Source: an uncultured Acidimicrobiales bacterium (GTDB lineage: Bacteria; Actinomycetota; Acidimicrobiia; Acidimicrobiales; SHLQ01). Taken from it: a stretch of DNA of 34,053 nucleotides. The notes beneath the pieces were generated by a model. The model made no database searches and had not been told where the DNA came from. It saw nothing but the letters and a program-made list of their open reading frames with translations. Below, piece by piece: positions 7,648 through 16,810 of this stretch (the first letter of the stretch is position 1; each line of letters begins with the position of its first letter). Both the position numbers and the translations under genes were made by a program. The stretch spans positions 1-34,053 of the forward strand of contig CALGZB010000091.1 of the NCBI GenBank assembly GCA_937934655.1, written 5' to 3'.

Positions 7648-9412
7648 TGCGGTTCAAGAGCAATCAAATGATCGCGAGTCCGAACAACTTCGCGCTGAGC
7701 TCGTCGATATTCGCGACTACTCAACTCGGCTCGAAGACGAGGTCACCACACTTCGTCGACGCCTCCAGGACTCGCCTAAACGCGTTCGTACACTCGAAGA
7801 ACGCCTCCTCGAGACCAAGGGACAACTGTCCCAAGCCGTCTCCCAAAACGAGAAGCTCACGTACACGCTCCGCGAAGCGCGCGAACACATAACGGCGCTC
7901 CGCGATGAAGTCGACAAGCTCACGCAGCCGCCATCGGCGTACGGAACCCTGCTCGGATTCAACGACGAGGACGACTCCGTCGACGTTTTTTCTGGCGGTC
8001 GCAAGATGCGTGTCGCCATCCACCCGGAGCTCACCGATGAGCTCGTCGTGGGCCAAGAAGTTGTTCTGAACGAAACCCTCAACGTTGTTCTTGCCCGCGG
8101 GCCAGAGACCAACGGCGAAGTAGCGACCATCAAAGATGTTCTTGAAGATGGCCATCGGGCCATGATCGTCGGCCGTGCTGATGAAGAGAAGGTCGTCGAA
8201 ATTTCGGGCACCCTCGACGTCACGCTGCGCGCTGGCGACACCGTGCTCATCGATCCTCGTTCTGGCCTCGTGCTCGAGAAGCTGCCTCGGCCCGAGGTCG
8301 AAGAACTCGTTCTCGAAGAGGTCCCCGATGTCAGCTACGAAGACGTCGGCGGTCTCGATTCGCAAATCGAACAAATCACCGATGCCGTCGAGCTGCCGTT
8401 CCTGCACAAGGACCTGTTCGAGGAATTCGACCTTCCCGCACCGAAGGGCATCCTGCTCTACGGCCCGCCAGGTTGCGGAAAGACCCTTATCGCGAAAGCG
8501 GTAGCCAATTCGCTCGCCAAGAAAGTGGCCGAAGTTTCCGGCGACGGCGAAGCCCGGAGCTACTTCCTCAACATCAAAGGCCCTGAGCTTCTCAACAAGT
8601 ACGTCGGCGAAACCGAACGCCAGATTCGTATGGTGTTCCAGCGAGCCCGCGAAAAGTCCGAACAGGGCTGGCCAGTCATCGTGTTCTTCGACGAGATGGA
8701 GTCGCTGTTCCGCACTCGCGGAACCGGCATCAGCTCCGATATGGAAAGCACCATCGTTCCGCAGTTGCTCGCCGAAATCGACGGTGTCGAAACGCTGAAG
8801 AACGTCATCGTTATCGGTGCATCAAACCGTGAAGACCTCATCGACCCGGCCATCCTTCGCCCTGGCCGCCTCGACGTAAAGATCAAGATCGAGCGTCCTG
8901 ATGAAACCGCAGCGACGGCCATCTTCTCCCGGTACCTCACCGACGATCTACCTATCGATCAAAACATCATCGATACGGTTGGCGGCGGCGACCGGAATAA
9001 GGCTATCCAAGCCATGGTCGAAGAGACCGTTGCCGAAATGTACCGTTCGGACGAGACCAACCAGTTCCTCGAAGTCACCTACCAAAACGGTGACAAAGAG
9101 ATCATGTACTTCAAGGACTTCTCGTCGGGAGCCATGATCGAGAACATCGTGCGCCGGGCGAAGAAGTTCGCCATTAAGCGCATTCTGGCCGACGGCACTC
9201 GTGGTGTTCGTACCGATGACCTCATCGCGGCGATCCACCAGGAATACAAAGAGCACGAAGATTTGCCCAACACCACCAACCCTGATGACTGGGCCAAGAT
9301 TTCGGGCAAGAAGGGCGAACGCATCGTGTACGTGCGCACCCTCATAACCAAGAACGAAGACCCAGTAGGCGGTCGAGCAATAGAACGCGTAGGCACCGGG
9401 CAATACCTTTAA
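7643..9412 (+). CDS. arc: Proteasomal ATPase ARC/Mpa
   Basis: Hexameric AAA+ unfoldase that binds pupylated proteins through its coiled coils and feeds them into the 20S proteasome. Order: coiled coil (about residues 10-94), double OB ring (about 95-235), AAA+ domain with Walker A G274-PPGCGK-T281, Walker B FFD350E351, sensor N395 and the arginine-finger region [11 protein letters not shown], then a C-terminal helical part. The protein ends in GQYL, the motif with penultimate Tyr that docks on the proteasome alpha ring. 589 aa is normal. GTG 7643 is used as the start but sits in the Shine-Dalgarno. It is followed by dop 58 bp later. Confidence 0.97.
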   Translation: MIAVQEQSNDRESEQLRAELVDIRDYSTRLEDEVTTLRRRLQDSPKRVRTLEERLLETKGQLSQAVSQNEKLTYTLREAREHITALRDEVDKLTQPPSAYGTLLGFNDEDDSVDVFSGGRKMRVAIHPELTDELVVGQEVVLNETLNVVLARGPETNGEVATIKDVLEDGHRAMIVGRADEEKVVEISGTLDVTLRAGDTVLIDPRSGLVLEKLPRPEVEELVLEEVPDVSYEDVGGLDSQIEQITDAVELPFLHKDLFEEFDLPAPKGILLYGPPGCGKTLIAKAVANSLAKKVAEVSGDGEARSYFLNIKGPELLNKYVGETERQIRMVFQRAREKSEQGWPVIVFFDEMESLFRTRGTGISSDMESTIVPQLLAEIDGVETLKNVIVIGASNREDLIDPAILRPGRLDVKIKIERPDETAATAIFSRYLTDDLPIDQNIIDTVGGGDRNKAIQAMVEETVAEMYRSDETNQFLEVTYQNGDKEIMYFKDFSSGAMIENIVRRAKKFAIKRILADGTRGVRTDDLIAAIHQEYKEHEDLPNTTNPDDWAKISGKKGERIVYVRTLITKNEDPVGGRAIERVGTGQYL

Positions 9413-9457
9413 GGCAAAGAGAACGGTTTCATCACACTGTTCTTGATGGTCCTCGGC

Positions 9458-9463
9458 TAACTT
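9458..9463 (+). promoter_or_regulatory. -10 box of a probable leaderless promoter (dop)
   Basis: TAACTT ends 7 nt before the dop ATG at 9471, so a transcript could start on the ATG. This would let dop-pup-prcB-prcA be expressed apart from arc. No clear -35 is visible. Confidence 0.4.
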
Positions 9464-9470
9464 CACGCTT

Positions 9471-10970
9471 ATGGCGATCACGAAGACAATCGGTGTCGAA
9501 ACCGAGTACGGCATCCTCATTCGGGGGACCGATGAGTCCAATCCGATCGCTGCTTCATCGCTGCTGATCAACGCATATCTCAACGCTGAACGCGACGGCC
9601 CAGCCCCATCGGTTGGCTGGGATTTCGAAGACGAATCACCCGGTATGGACCAACGAGGTTTTGCGCCGGTGGGGTCGATGCCGCCCGAGGTCGAAACGCA
9701 CCTCGTGAACGCTGTGCTCACCAACGGCGCCCGGTACTACGTCGATCACGCACACCCCGAAATCAGCACGCCAGAATGCACCAATGCCTACGACGTCGTG
9801 CTGTTCGACCGGGCCGCAGAGCTCATCGCTATCAAGTCGATGGTTGCCGCCGACCGGGTGCTCCCCGAAGAACAAAACCTGGTCGTCTACAAGAACAACA
9901 GTGACGGCAAAGGCAACTCCTACGGCTGCCACGAGAACTATCTCGTCGACCGGCTCACGCCGTTCTCGAACATCATCGCCCACGCCACAGCGCACTTCAT
10001 CACCCGTCAGATCTTCACTGGATCGGGCAAGGTCGGCGTCGAAGCGCCAGGCCTGACCTCCGACGACGTGCCCTTCCAGATAACGCAGCGTGCCGACTTT
10101 TTCGAAGAGGAAGTCGGACTCGAAACCACACTGAAGCGGCCCATCATCAACACCCGTGACGAGCCCCACGCCGACGCCCAGAAGTACCGTCGACTTCATG
10201 TGATCGTCGGCGACGCCAACATGTCGCAAGTCTCGACCTATCTCAAGGTCGGTACGACAGCGCTCATCTTGGCCATGACCGAAGATAACTTCTTGCCGCG
10301 GGACTTCGTCTTCGCTGCGCCAGTGCAGGCGATGCGCGAAGTCTCCTATGACCTCACCCTTTCTGAGCCATTGCCGATGGCCGACGGAACCAAGATGTCA
10401 GCCCTTGAGGTGCAGTGGGAGTTCCTCGAACAAAGCCGAAAGTACGTGGAAGAGCGAGGCACCGAGAATGTTGGCGGTGAGGTAGCGCTCGACGTCCTCA
10501 ACCGCTGGGAACACGTTCTTGGAGCGCTCGAGGATGACCCAATGCAGCTTGCCGACCAACTCGACTGGGTCGCCAAGTACAGCCTTTTGAATTCCTTCAG
10601 AGACCGCCACAGCGTGGCTTGGGACGACGCACGCCTCCGGGCGCTCGATATTCAGTACGCCGATCTCCGACCCCACAAGTGTCTCTTCAACAAACTCAAC
10701 GTCGAGACCATCGTGAACGACGAAGACGCCACGAAAGCAATGGTCTCACCGCCTGAAGACACCCGAGCGTATTTCCGAGGCGAGTGCCTCAAGCGCTGGC
10801 CCGAGCAGATCGTCGCCGCCAATTGGGACTCGATGGTCTTTGACCTCGGCGACGAACCACTCCGCAGAGTGCCAATGATGGAACCGACCCGCGGTACGCG
10901 CGCTCACGTCGGTACGCTTCTAGAAGAATGCGAAACTGCGGCAGAACTCTTGGAAAAGCTCGGCAACTGA
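9471..10970 (+). CDS. dop: Deamidase/depupylase of Pup
   Basis: Dop converts the C-terminal Gln of Pup to Glu and also removes Pup from substrates, using a carboxylate-amine ligase fold with bound ATP. The N-terminal nucleotide/Mg motif is GVETEYG (E10, E12). D92 in YVDHAHPEISTPE is the expected catalytic aspartate. Residues about 42-75 form the extra Dop-loop that PafA lacks. [11 protein letters not shown] and [13 protein letters not shown] are shared with PafA. 499 aa is normal. Pup here ends in Gln, so this activity is required. It lies directly upstream of pup, as in mycobacteria. Confidence 0.96.
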   Translation: MAITKTIGVETEYGILIRGTDESNPIAASSLLINAYLNAERDGPAPSVGWDFEDESPGMDQRGFAPVGSMPPEVETHLVNAVLTNGARYYVDHAHPEISTPECTNAYDVVLFDRAAELIAIKSMVAADRVLPEEQNLVVYKNNSDGKGNSYGCHENYLVDRLTPFSNIIAHATAHFITRQIFTGSGKVGVEAPGLTSDDVPFQITQRADFFEEEVGLETTLKRPIINTRDEPHADAQKYRRLHVIVGDANMSQVSTYLKVGTTALILAMTEDNFLPRDFVFAAPVQAMREVSYDLTLSEPLPMADGTKMSALEVQWEFLEQSRKYVEERGTENVGGEVALDVLNRWEHVLGALEDDPMQLADQLDWVAKYSLLNSFRDRHSVAWDDARLRALDIQYADLRPHKCLFNKLNVETIVNDEDATKAMVSPPEDTRAYFRGECLKRWPEQIVAANWDSMVFDLGDEPLRRVPMMEPTRGTRAHVGTLLEECETAAELLEKLGN

Positions 10971-10974
10971 CGCA

Positions 10975-11010
10975 CAATCTGAACAACAATCTGAACAACA
11001 ATCTGAACAC
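10975..11010 (+). repeat. Three tandem 12-bp repeats between dop and pup
   Basis: CAATCTGAACAA occurs at 10975-10986 and 10987-10998, and CAATCTGAACAC at 10999-11010. The repeats begin right after the dop stop codon and end 46 bp before the pup ATG. They are A-rich and unlike the surrounding sequence. They could set pup mRNA accessibility or bind a protein; nothing proves this. Confidence 0.9.
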
Positions 11011-11056
11011 CCCCGAACAATCCGGGTCGCTCTACCAGTGAGGGAAACAACGAACA

Positions 11057-11251
11057 ATGGCTGAACGCGAACAGAAGAAGCGCCCGACACCTCGGGAATC
11101 TCAGGAACAGATCGACGAAACGCCGGCTGTATCTGAGGAAGGCGAGAAGATCAAGAGTGAACTCGACGACCTCCTCGATGAGATCGACGAGGTTCTCGAG
11201 ACCAATGCCGAAGACTTTGTAAAGAGCTACATCCAAAAAGGTGGACAGTGA
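11057..11251 (+). CDS. pup: Prokaryotic ubiquitin-like protein Pup
   Basis: 64-aa intrinsically disordered tag joined by PafA to lysines of target proteins. The conserved C-terminal half is present: [20 protein letters not shown] followed by KSYIQKGGQ. This region forms the helix that binds the Arc coiled coil, and the GGQ end needs Dop deamidation to GGE before ligation. The N-terminal half is Lys/Glu/Pro-rich and disordered. The stop overlaps the prcB GTG by 4 bp, so tag and proteasome core are translationally coupled. Confidence 0.98.
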   Translation: MAEREQKKRPTPRESQEQIDETPAVSEEGEKIKSELDDLLDEIDEVLETNAEDFVKSYIQKGGQ

Positions 11252-12087
11252 CCTCTCTGCGTTTCGATCCAACCGACGACCCAGGCCCCGACTTTGCTGG
11301 CCTGCTCCGTAAGGCAGGCCTTGAGCCACCAGTGCCAAACGGCGACGTCAGTGCAAGCCTCGACATCCCGCACGGCACCACGTGTGTGAGTCTTCGATAC
11401 GCCGATGGCGTTGTGATTGCCGGTGACCGTCGGGCTACTTCGGGCAACATCATTAGTCACCGTTCGATTCAAAAGGTTTTCGCCGCAGACCGTCACAGCG
11501 GTGTAGCCATCGCTGGAGCCGCCGGCCCAGCCATCGAAATGGTGAAGCTGTTTCAACTCCAGCTCGAACACTACGAGAAGGTTGAAGGCTCATCGCTTTC
11601 CCTTGATGGCAAAGCTAATCAGCTCAGCCAAATGCTCCGCAATAACCTGCCGATGGCGATGCAGGGCATGGCCGTGGTTCCGATCTTCGCCGGGTACGAC
11701 TTCGCCGCCGACAAGGGACGGTTGTTCCAGTTCGACGTCACCGGTGGACGCTACGAAGAGCTCGACTACACCGCAACGGGCTCGGGCAGCTTGCACGCCG
11801 GCACCGTCATCAAGATCAGCTTCATCGACGAGATGGACCGAGACCAAGCCGTCAACCTCGCGATCGAAGCGCTCTTCCAAGCAGCCGACTCCGATTCAGC
11901 GACCGGTCTTCCCGACCTGATCCGCGGCGTCTACCCCGTAGTCGCAACCATCACCGCCGATGGCTTTGACCGGGTCGAAGACGCCGAACTCGAAGACAAA
12001 ACTCGCCATCTCATCGACAAGTTCACCAACCGTGGTGGACGCGATGGCGGAAACTCGCTCAGCACCGACGGAGGCCCCCAAGCATGA
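11248..12087 (+). CDS. prcB: Proteasome beta subunit (PrcB)
   Basis: Catalytic subunit of the 20S proteasome, 279 aa with a 43-residue propeptide removed between G43 and T44 ([14 protein letters not shown]). Mature T1 is T44, the second catalytic residue D17 is D60 in [10 protein letters not shown], and K33 is K76 in SIQKVF, all as expected for an active subunit. The C-terminus (after about residue 255) is a Gly/Ser-rich tail. The GTG start lies in the pup stop and the TGA overlaps the prcA ATG, so all three genes are coupled. Confidence 0.97.
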   Translation: MTSLRFDPTDDPGPDFAGLLRKAGLEPPVPNGDVSASLDIPHGTTCVSLRYADGVVIAGDRRATSGNIISHRSIQKVFAADRHSGVAIAGAAGPAIEMVKLFQLQLEHYEKVEGSSLSLDGKANQLSQMLRNNLPMAMQGMAVVPIFAGYDFAADKGRLFQFDVTGGRYEELDYTATGSGSLHAGTVIKISFIDEMDRDQAVNLAIEALFQAADSDSATGLPDLIRGVYPVVATITADGFDRVEDAELEDKTRHLIDKFTNRGGRDGGNSLSTDGGPQA

Positions 12088-12761
12088 GTCAGCCGTTTTA
12101 TGTAGCTCCCGAGCAGGTCATGAAAGACCGGGCAGACTATGCCCGCAAGGGCATAGCCCGTGGCCGCAGCCTTATCGGCGGAACCTACGCCGATGGCGTA
12201 GTGATTTGCGCCGAGAACACCTCGAACACCTTGCGCAAGGTCAGCGAAATCTACGACCGCATCGGCTTCGCCGGGGTCGGAAAGTACAACGAGTTCGACC
12301 AACTTCGGATCGCCGGAATCCGGCACGCTGACCTCAAGGGCTTCAACTACAGCCGTGCTGACGTCGACGCTCGAAGCTTGGCCAATCAGTACGCCAACAT
12401 GCTCGGCCAAGTCTTCACCCACGAGATGAAGCCCATGGAAGTCGAGATCCTCGTCGCCGAGATCGACGAAGAAGAAGCCGCACGCGATCAGCTGTTCCAG
12501 GTCCTCTACGACGGATCCGTTACCGATCACACCGACTATGTCGTGCTCGGCGGCGACTCTGACGCCATTCGTGAACGGCTTGCCGCAAAATGGAAGCCGG
12601 GAGCTGCACTCTCTGCGGTGCTCCAACTTCTTGTCTCGTCGCTTGCCGGAGAAGAACGCCAGCTTGAAGCTGCAGATCTCGAAGTAGCAGTGCTCGAACG
12701 CGGCGACCACCGCCGTTGTTTCCGCCGCATCGAAGGCGACGAGCTCTCCGGGCTGCTCTAG
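12084..12761 (+). CDS. prcA: Proteasome alpha subunit (PrcA)
   Basis: Structural subunit of the outer rings of the 20S proteasome; the N-termini form the gate and the surface pockets receive the GQYL tails of Arc. The 225-aa protein starts [20 protein letters not shown] and continues with ARKGIARGRSLIGGTYADGV, typical of actinobacterial PrcA. It lacks the catalytic Thr, as expected. It ends in an acidic/Leu tail (EGDELSGLL) without the long extension of some species. Coupled to prcB by ATGA. Confidence 0.96.
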   Translation: MSQPFYVAPEQVMKDRADYARKGIARGRSLIGGTYADGVVICAENTSNTLRKVSEIYDRIGFAGVGKYNEFDQLRIAGIRHADLKGFNYSRADVDARSLANQYANMLGQVFTHEMKPMEVEILVAEIDEEEAARDQLFQVLYDGSVTDHTDYVVLGGDSDAIRERLAAKWKPGAALSAVLQLLVSSLAGEERQLEAADLEVAVLERGDHRRCFRRIEGDELSGLL

Positions 12762-12828
12762 CCGCCCAGAATTCATATCGCGGCTGGCTGCGTAAAGGTT
12801 TTTGGCCCGCCCGCCGATACCCAAAGGC

Positions 12829-13371
12829 ATGCCAGTAGATGTACGTGCCATGGCCAATGGTCCAGTTGCGTTGGGCGAAGCCCTTCGCACAATTCGAGAA
12901 CGAGTTGGGTTTTCCGTCGAAGGGGTTTGTCGCCAAACCAGCCTTCGGACGGCGCAACTCCTCGAGATCGAAGCCGGGATGTACGAGCCGTCCACGGGCA
13001 TTCTTGAGGCGCTCGGCGAGATATACGGAATCGATACCGAGCAACTGCCTACCTCGGGCGAGGCCATTCGAAAACCGTTGGTCTACGACGAGGAACGGTT
13101 CCTCCTGCACGCCGGCTGGCTCACCATCGAGTTCGACCCTCGGCGCCATGACAACGATGACCTGCTCCGGTCCTTCGCTGCGTGTATTCGCAAGCTGCGC
13201 GGTGCGTCTGATTCGGCGCCCGTCGTTCTCCGCGAGGCCGACAGGGTCATGCTCGCTCAGCTCCTAAATCTCGAAGATGAATACCTCGAACAGCGTTTCC
13301 CGTACTGGTTCCAGGCGGCTCCGGAGCAGTTCGTCGGTATCCGCGAAACGTTGCTCCCGCTCGCTGCCTAA
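12829..13371 (+). CDS. XRE-type helix-turn-helix regulator inside the proteasome locus
   Basis: 180-aa protein with an N-terminal XRE/Cro helix-turn-helix at about residues 14-70: LGEALRTIRERVGFSVEGV, then the recognition region TSLRTAQLLEIEAGMYEPST, where EAG..EPS is a typical family signature. The C-terminal half (about 85-180) is acidic and helical with no domain recognised, perhaps for dimerisation or ligand sensing. ATG 12829 is preferred over the earlier TTG 12802; ATG 12850 is also possible. It lies 67 bp after prcA and 59 bp before pafA, with a 14-bp palindrome just behind it, so control of pafA or itself is a reasonable guess. Confidence 0.75.
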   Translation: MPVDVRAMANGPVALGEALRTIRERVGFSVEGVCRQTSLRTAQLLEIEAGMYEPSTGILEALGEIYGIDTEQLPTSGEAIRKPLVYDEERFLLHAGWLTIEFDPRRHDNDDLLRSFAACIRKLRGASDSAPVVLREADRVMLAQLLNLEDEYLEQRFPYWFQAAPEQFVGIRETLLPLAA

Positions 13372-13378
13372 GGCAAGT

Positions 13379-13392
13379 ATCTCAAATGAGAT
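13379..13392. promoter_or_regulatory. 14-bp palindrome upstream of pafA
   Basis: ATCTCA-AA-TGAGAT is a perfect 6-bp dyad with a 2-bp spacer, located 7 bp after the HTH gene stop and 38 bp before the pafA ATG. The size and symmetry fit an XRE dimer operator. Binding is inference. Confidence 0.45.
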
Positions 13393-13430
13393 GCCCACTA
13401 AGGAGACCTAGGCGGTAAGGTCGGCACCAC

Positions 13431-14789
13431 ATGCAAAAGCGGATCTACGGCATCGAGAATGAGTACGGCGTTACCTGCACGCTTCGCGGTCAGCGGCGCC
13501 TAAGCCCTGACGAAGTGGCCCGCTACCTGTTCCGGCGCGTCGTTTCGTGGGGACGCAGCAGCAACGTTTTCCTCGCAAACGGTGCTCGTCTCTACCTCGA
13601 CGTGGGCTCACACCCCGAATACGCGACGCCCGAGTGCGACAGCATCTATGACCTCGTGGTGCACGACAAAGCAGGCGAGCGAATCCTCGAACAACTCTTG
13701 GTGAGTGCCGAACAGCGACTCGAAGACGAAGGTATCCGCGGCGATATCTACCTGTTCAAGAACAACACCGACTCGGCCGGCAACTCCTATGGCTGCCACG
13801 AGAACTACCTCACCGGCCGCCGCGACGATTTCTCCAGCTACGCCGAAGTGCTCATTCCGTTCCTCGTAAGCCGCCAGATTTACGCCGGCGCAGGCAAGGT
13901 TCTGCAGACCGCACGTGGCGCCATGTACTGCGTGAGCCAGCGGGCCGAGCACATCTGGGAAGGCGTCTCAAGCGCCACTACTCGGTCCCGGCCCATTATC
14001 AACACCCGCGACGAGCCCCATGCTGATGCCGAGCGGTACCGCCGTCTTCACGTCATCGTGGGCGACTCCAACATGAGCGAATACACCACCTTCCTCAAGG
14101 TTGGTGCCGCTTCGATCATGCTGCGAATGCTCGAAGACCCTCGCGTCGTCCTGCGCGATATGACGCTTGAGAACCCGATCCGGGCGATTCGCGAGATCAG
14201 CCACGACATGACCTGTACACGACGGGTGCGTTTGGCCAACGGGCGCGAAGCCAGTGCCCTCGAAATTCAGAGCGAGTACCTTACCCGTGCGCTCCGTTAC
14301 GCCGAGCACAACGACTTCACGCCGTTGGAACAAAAGGCGCTTGATATGTGGGAGCACTGCCTTACCCAAATCGAGAAAGACCCGCTAAACCTCGACCAAG
14401 AAATCGACTGGGTCATTAAATACAAGCTCATCGAGGCCTATCGCGAACGGCATGGGCTGTCGTTGGCCGATGCCCGTGTCTCGCTGGTCGACCTTGAATA
14501 TCACGATGTCAACCGCGACCGCGGCCTGTACTACCAAATGCAAAAGCGCGGCATGGTCGAGCGGATTTGTACCGACGAAGACATTGCGCATGCGGTCGAG
14601 AACCCGCCGGCTACAACCAGGGCTCGTCTTCGTGGCGAGTTCATCCAAAAGGCCAAAGAGAAGAAGCGCGATTACACCGTCGATTGGGTGCATCTCAAGC
14701 TCAACGATCAGGCGCAACGTACCGTTCTTTGCAAAGACCCGTTCAAAGCGCACGACGAACGCGTCGAAAAGCTCATCGCCAGCCTGTAA
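13431..14789 (+). CDS. pafA: Pup-protein ligase PafA
   Basis: ATP-dependent ligase forming the isopeptide bond between the Pup C-terminal Glu and substrate lysines, through a gamma-glutamyl phosphate. Shares the Dop fold but lacks the Dop-loop. E9 in GIENEYG coordinates Mg/ATP, and D57 in [15 protein letters not shown] is the expected catalytic base. [13 protein letters not shown] and [13 protein letters not shown] are family signatures. 452 aa is normal. A TAAGGT at 13416-13421 lies 9 nt before the ATG and may be its own -10 box. It is the ninth-position partner in the conserved dop-pup-prcBA-pafA order, separated from prcA by the HTH gene. Confidence 0.96.
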   Translation: MQKRIYGIENEYGVTCTLRGQRRLSPDEVARYLFRRVVSWGRSSNVFLANGARLYLDVGSHPEYATPECDSIYDLVVHDKAGERILEQLLVSAEQRLEDEGIRGDIYLFKNNTDSAGNSYGCHENYLTGRRDDFSSYAEVLIPFLVSRQIYAGAGKVLQTARGAMYCVSQRAEHIWEGVSSATTRSRPIINTRDEPHADAERYRRLHVIVGDSNMSEYTTFLKVGAASIMLRMLEDPRVVLRDMTLENPIRAIREISHDMTCTRRVRLANGREASALEIQSEYLTRALRYAEHNDFTPLEQKALDMWEHCLTQIEKDPLNLDQEIDWVIKYKLIEAYRERHGLSLADARVSLVDLEYHDVNRDRGLYYQMQKRGMVERICTDEDIAHAVENPPATTRARLRGEFIQKAKEKKRDYTVDWVHLKLNDQAQRTVLCKDPFKAHDERVEKLIASL

Positions 14790-14861
14790 TACCCCCTTTG
14801 GTGGAGCGGTTCCGGGCATTGGTCGCATCGTGAAGCCGGAGAAGTTGCTGAAACGCACACA

Positions 14862-14877
14862 ACGGCCGTCTGGCCGT
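14862..14877. promoter_or_regulatory. 16-bp inverted repeat upstream of pafB
   Basis: ACGGCC-GTCT-GGCCGT, a 6-bp dyad with 4-bp spacer, ends 17 bp before the pafB ATG, next to GATACT (14880-14885), which could be a -10 box. It could be an operator or a short hairpin. Function unproven. Confidence 0.35.
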
Positions 14878-14894
14878 GCGATACTCACTGGCTG

Positions 14895-15830
14895 ATGTCC
14901 AAGCTCGAACGATTGATGAATTTGCTGGCCGCGCTGCTGCATACGTCGGTGCCGATGACCGCCGAGCAACTTCGTCAGCGGATCGAGGGCTACCCCGATG
15001 CTGGACCGAGTTTTCGGCGATCGTTCGAACGCGACAAGGACGACCTTCGCTCGATGGGGATTCCCATCCGGGTCGAGACGGTCCCCGGCACCGATCCGCC
15101 GGTCGAGGGCTATCGAATCGACCCCAAAGAGTACGCGGGCAGCGACCCGCAACTCGACCCAGACGAACTCGCCGCCATGCACCTTGCCACCAACCTTGTA
15201 CGCCTCGACGGCGTGCAAGGCGATCAGGCGCTCGTGCGAGTCGGAGGCCTCGTCGGAGACGGCCAAGGCGCTGAGTCGGTCGAGCCGCTCGCCGCGCTTC
15301 CCTCCGATACCAACCTAGGTCCGCTGTTCGATGCTGTTCGAACCAAAAAGTCGGTGTCGTTTACGTACAACGCCGCCAGCCGAACTCTCGATCCGTACAA
15401 GCTTTCGTTTCTTCGTGGTCACTGGTACCTCATCGGCTTCGACCACATGCGCGAGGACGAACGCCAGTTTCGGGTCGACCGCATCGAGGGCATTGTGGAG
15501 ATCGGCGGCGATGCCACAACCGCACGCCCCGATGGGCCGCAGAGCGATCGGGCCGAATCGTGGGAACTCGGCGATGAAGAACCCATTCAGGCCCGAATTC
15601 TTGTCGATGCCGATCAGGCCGGCTGGGCCAAGCACTACCTCGGGCGCGACTCGGTGGTGGCCGACCACGCCGATGGTTCGGCGGAGTTTGAACTAACGGT
15701 CCGTAACCGCGAGGCGTTTCGGTCGTTTGTTCTGACCTTTCTCGAACACGCCGAATTGTTGTCGCCGCCCGAGCTTCGCAACGAGCTGATCTCCTGGCTC
15801 GAGGAGCTTCACGCTGGGGCATCGGCATGA
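14895..15830 (+). CDS. pafB: WYL-domain transcriptional regulator PafB
   Basis: 311-aa regulator with an N-terminal winged helix (MSKLERLMNLLAALLHTSVP, HTH to about residue 70), a middle helical part, and a WYL domain around residues 140-230 containing SFLRGHWYLIGFDHMREDER and FRVDRI. In mycobacteria PafB pairs with PafC to activate RecA-independent DNA-damage genes; WYL domains are thought to sense nucleic acid. The gene is cotranscribed and coupled with pafC by a 4-bp overlap (ATGA), as expected for obligate partners. It follows pafA by 105 bp. Confidence 0.92.
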   Translation: MSKLERLMNLLAALLHTSVPMTAEQLRQRIEGYPDAGPSFRRSFERDKDDLRSMGIPIRVETVPGTDPPVEGYRIDPKEYAGSDPQLDPDELAAMHLATNLVRLDGVQGDQALVRVGGLVGDGQGAESVEPLAALPSDTNLGPLFDAVRTKKSVSFTYNAASRTLDPYKLSFLRGHWYLIGFDHMREDERQFRVDRIEGIVEIGGDATTARPDGPQSDRAESWELGDEEPIQARILVDADQAGWAKHYLGRDSVVADHADGSAEFELTVRNREAFRSFVLTFLEHAELLSPPELRNELISWLEELHAGASA

Positions 15831-16771
15831 GTCGCCTCAACGCATCCGATCGCGTCACCCGGCTCCTCGCGGTCATTCCCTGGGTTGCCAGCCAGCCAGG
15901 CGTGCACCTCGATGAGATCGCCGAACGCTTCGGTTACCCGCGTGCCCACCTCGAGGCCGACCTGCTCGAAGCGGTGCAGTTCGTCGGCGTCTACCCTTTC
16001 ACGCCCGACACGATGATCGAGGTAAGCCTCGATGATGATCGGGTGTGGATTCACTATGCCGACTGGTTCGCCAAGCCGTTGCGTCTTACGTCGGAACAGG
16101 CTGTGTCCCTCATGGCAGCGGGGGAGAGCGTGCTTGCGCTCTCTGGTGACGAAAACGGTCCGCTGCTCGGTGGACTGACGAAACTCGGCGCCGCACTCGG
16201 CGTCGATCAAGGACTCGATATTCGCTTGGGGAGCGCCCCAGAAGAAACACTCGACCTGCTACGCACCGCCGTTACCGATCACCGCGTCGTCGAACTCGAC
16301 TACTACACGTTTGGTCGAGACGAGCGAACCCACCGCTCTATCGAGCCGGTTCGTTTCTTTGCCGACGAGGGCAAATGGTACGTGTCGGCGCATTGCCGCC
16401 TTGCCGACGACGAGCGAGTATTTCGGGTCGACCGGATCGTTGACGCAACGCTCCTCGATGAAACCTTCGAGCCTCGTGGCGAGGGCGGAATGCACGTGTT
16501 TACCGCCCGTGATGGCGATCCACGAGTGACGCTCGAGGTTGCCGCCGATGCTGCGTGGGTGGTGCAGCAATATCCGAACGAGGGCGTCGAAGAACTCGAC
16601 GACGGTGGCTTCCGTGTAACCCTCGCCGTTGCCGCCGTGCCGTGGCTCGAACGTCTCCTTGTAAGGCTCGGATCCTCTGCCTCGATCGTCGAGGCTGATC
16701 CGGCGATTCCGGTGAACCTCGTGCAAGGCACCGCAGCTCGTGTTTTAGCTAGATATCAGGCCGATCAATGA
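15827..16771 (+). CDS. pafC: WYL-domain transcriptional regulator PafC
   Basis: 314-aa partner of PafB with the same architecture: winged helix at about residues 7-70 (RVTRLLAVIPWVASQPGVHL, then DEIAERFGYP) and a WYL domain about 145-215 including VVELDYYTFGRDER, RFFADEGKWYVSAHCRL and FRVDRIV. The central WYL residues appear here as KWYVSAH. Together with PafB it probably forms one heterodimeric activator. Its start overlaps the pafB stop. A separate TANNNT box lies between it and lepB. Confidence 0.92.
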   Translation: MSRLNASDRVTRLLAVIPWVASQPGVHLDEIAERFGYPRAHLEADLLEAVQFVGVYPFTPDTMIEVSLDDDRVWIHYADWFAKPLRLTSEQAVSLMAAGESVLALSGDENGPLLGGLTKLGAALGVDQGLDIRLGSAPEETLDLLRTAVTDHRVVELDYYTFGRDERTHRSIEPVRFFADEGKWYVSAHCRLADDERVFRVDRIVDATLLDETFEPRGEGGMHVFTARDGDPRVTLEVAADAAWVVQQYPNEGVEELDDGGFRVTLAVAAVPWLERLLVRLGSSASIVEADPAIPVNLVQGTAARVLARYQADQ

Positions 16772-16810
16772 GACCTCTTAGCGGCGCTGAGCTTGTAGGG
16801 TCTTTGTACC

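Noticed and set aside
7647-7892. An 81-codon frame starting TTG at an ideal distance from the strong Shine-Dalgarno
   Set aside because: It lies fully inside arc in another frame, its product looks like a shadow of coding sequence, and arc itself is unmistakable.
10975-11010. Possible CRISPR-like repeat
   Set aside because: Units are directly adjacent with no spacers and only 12 bp.
11931-13067. 378-codon antisense open frame over prcA and the HTH gene
   Set aside because: Long antisense frames are common in GC-rich genes; the plus-strand genes have clear family motifs and the antisense product has none.
14385-15266. 293-codon antisense open frame over pafA and pafB
   Set aside because: Antisense to two recognised genes, with no recognisable domain.
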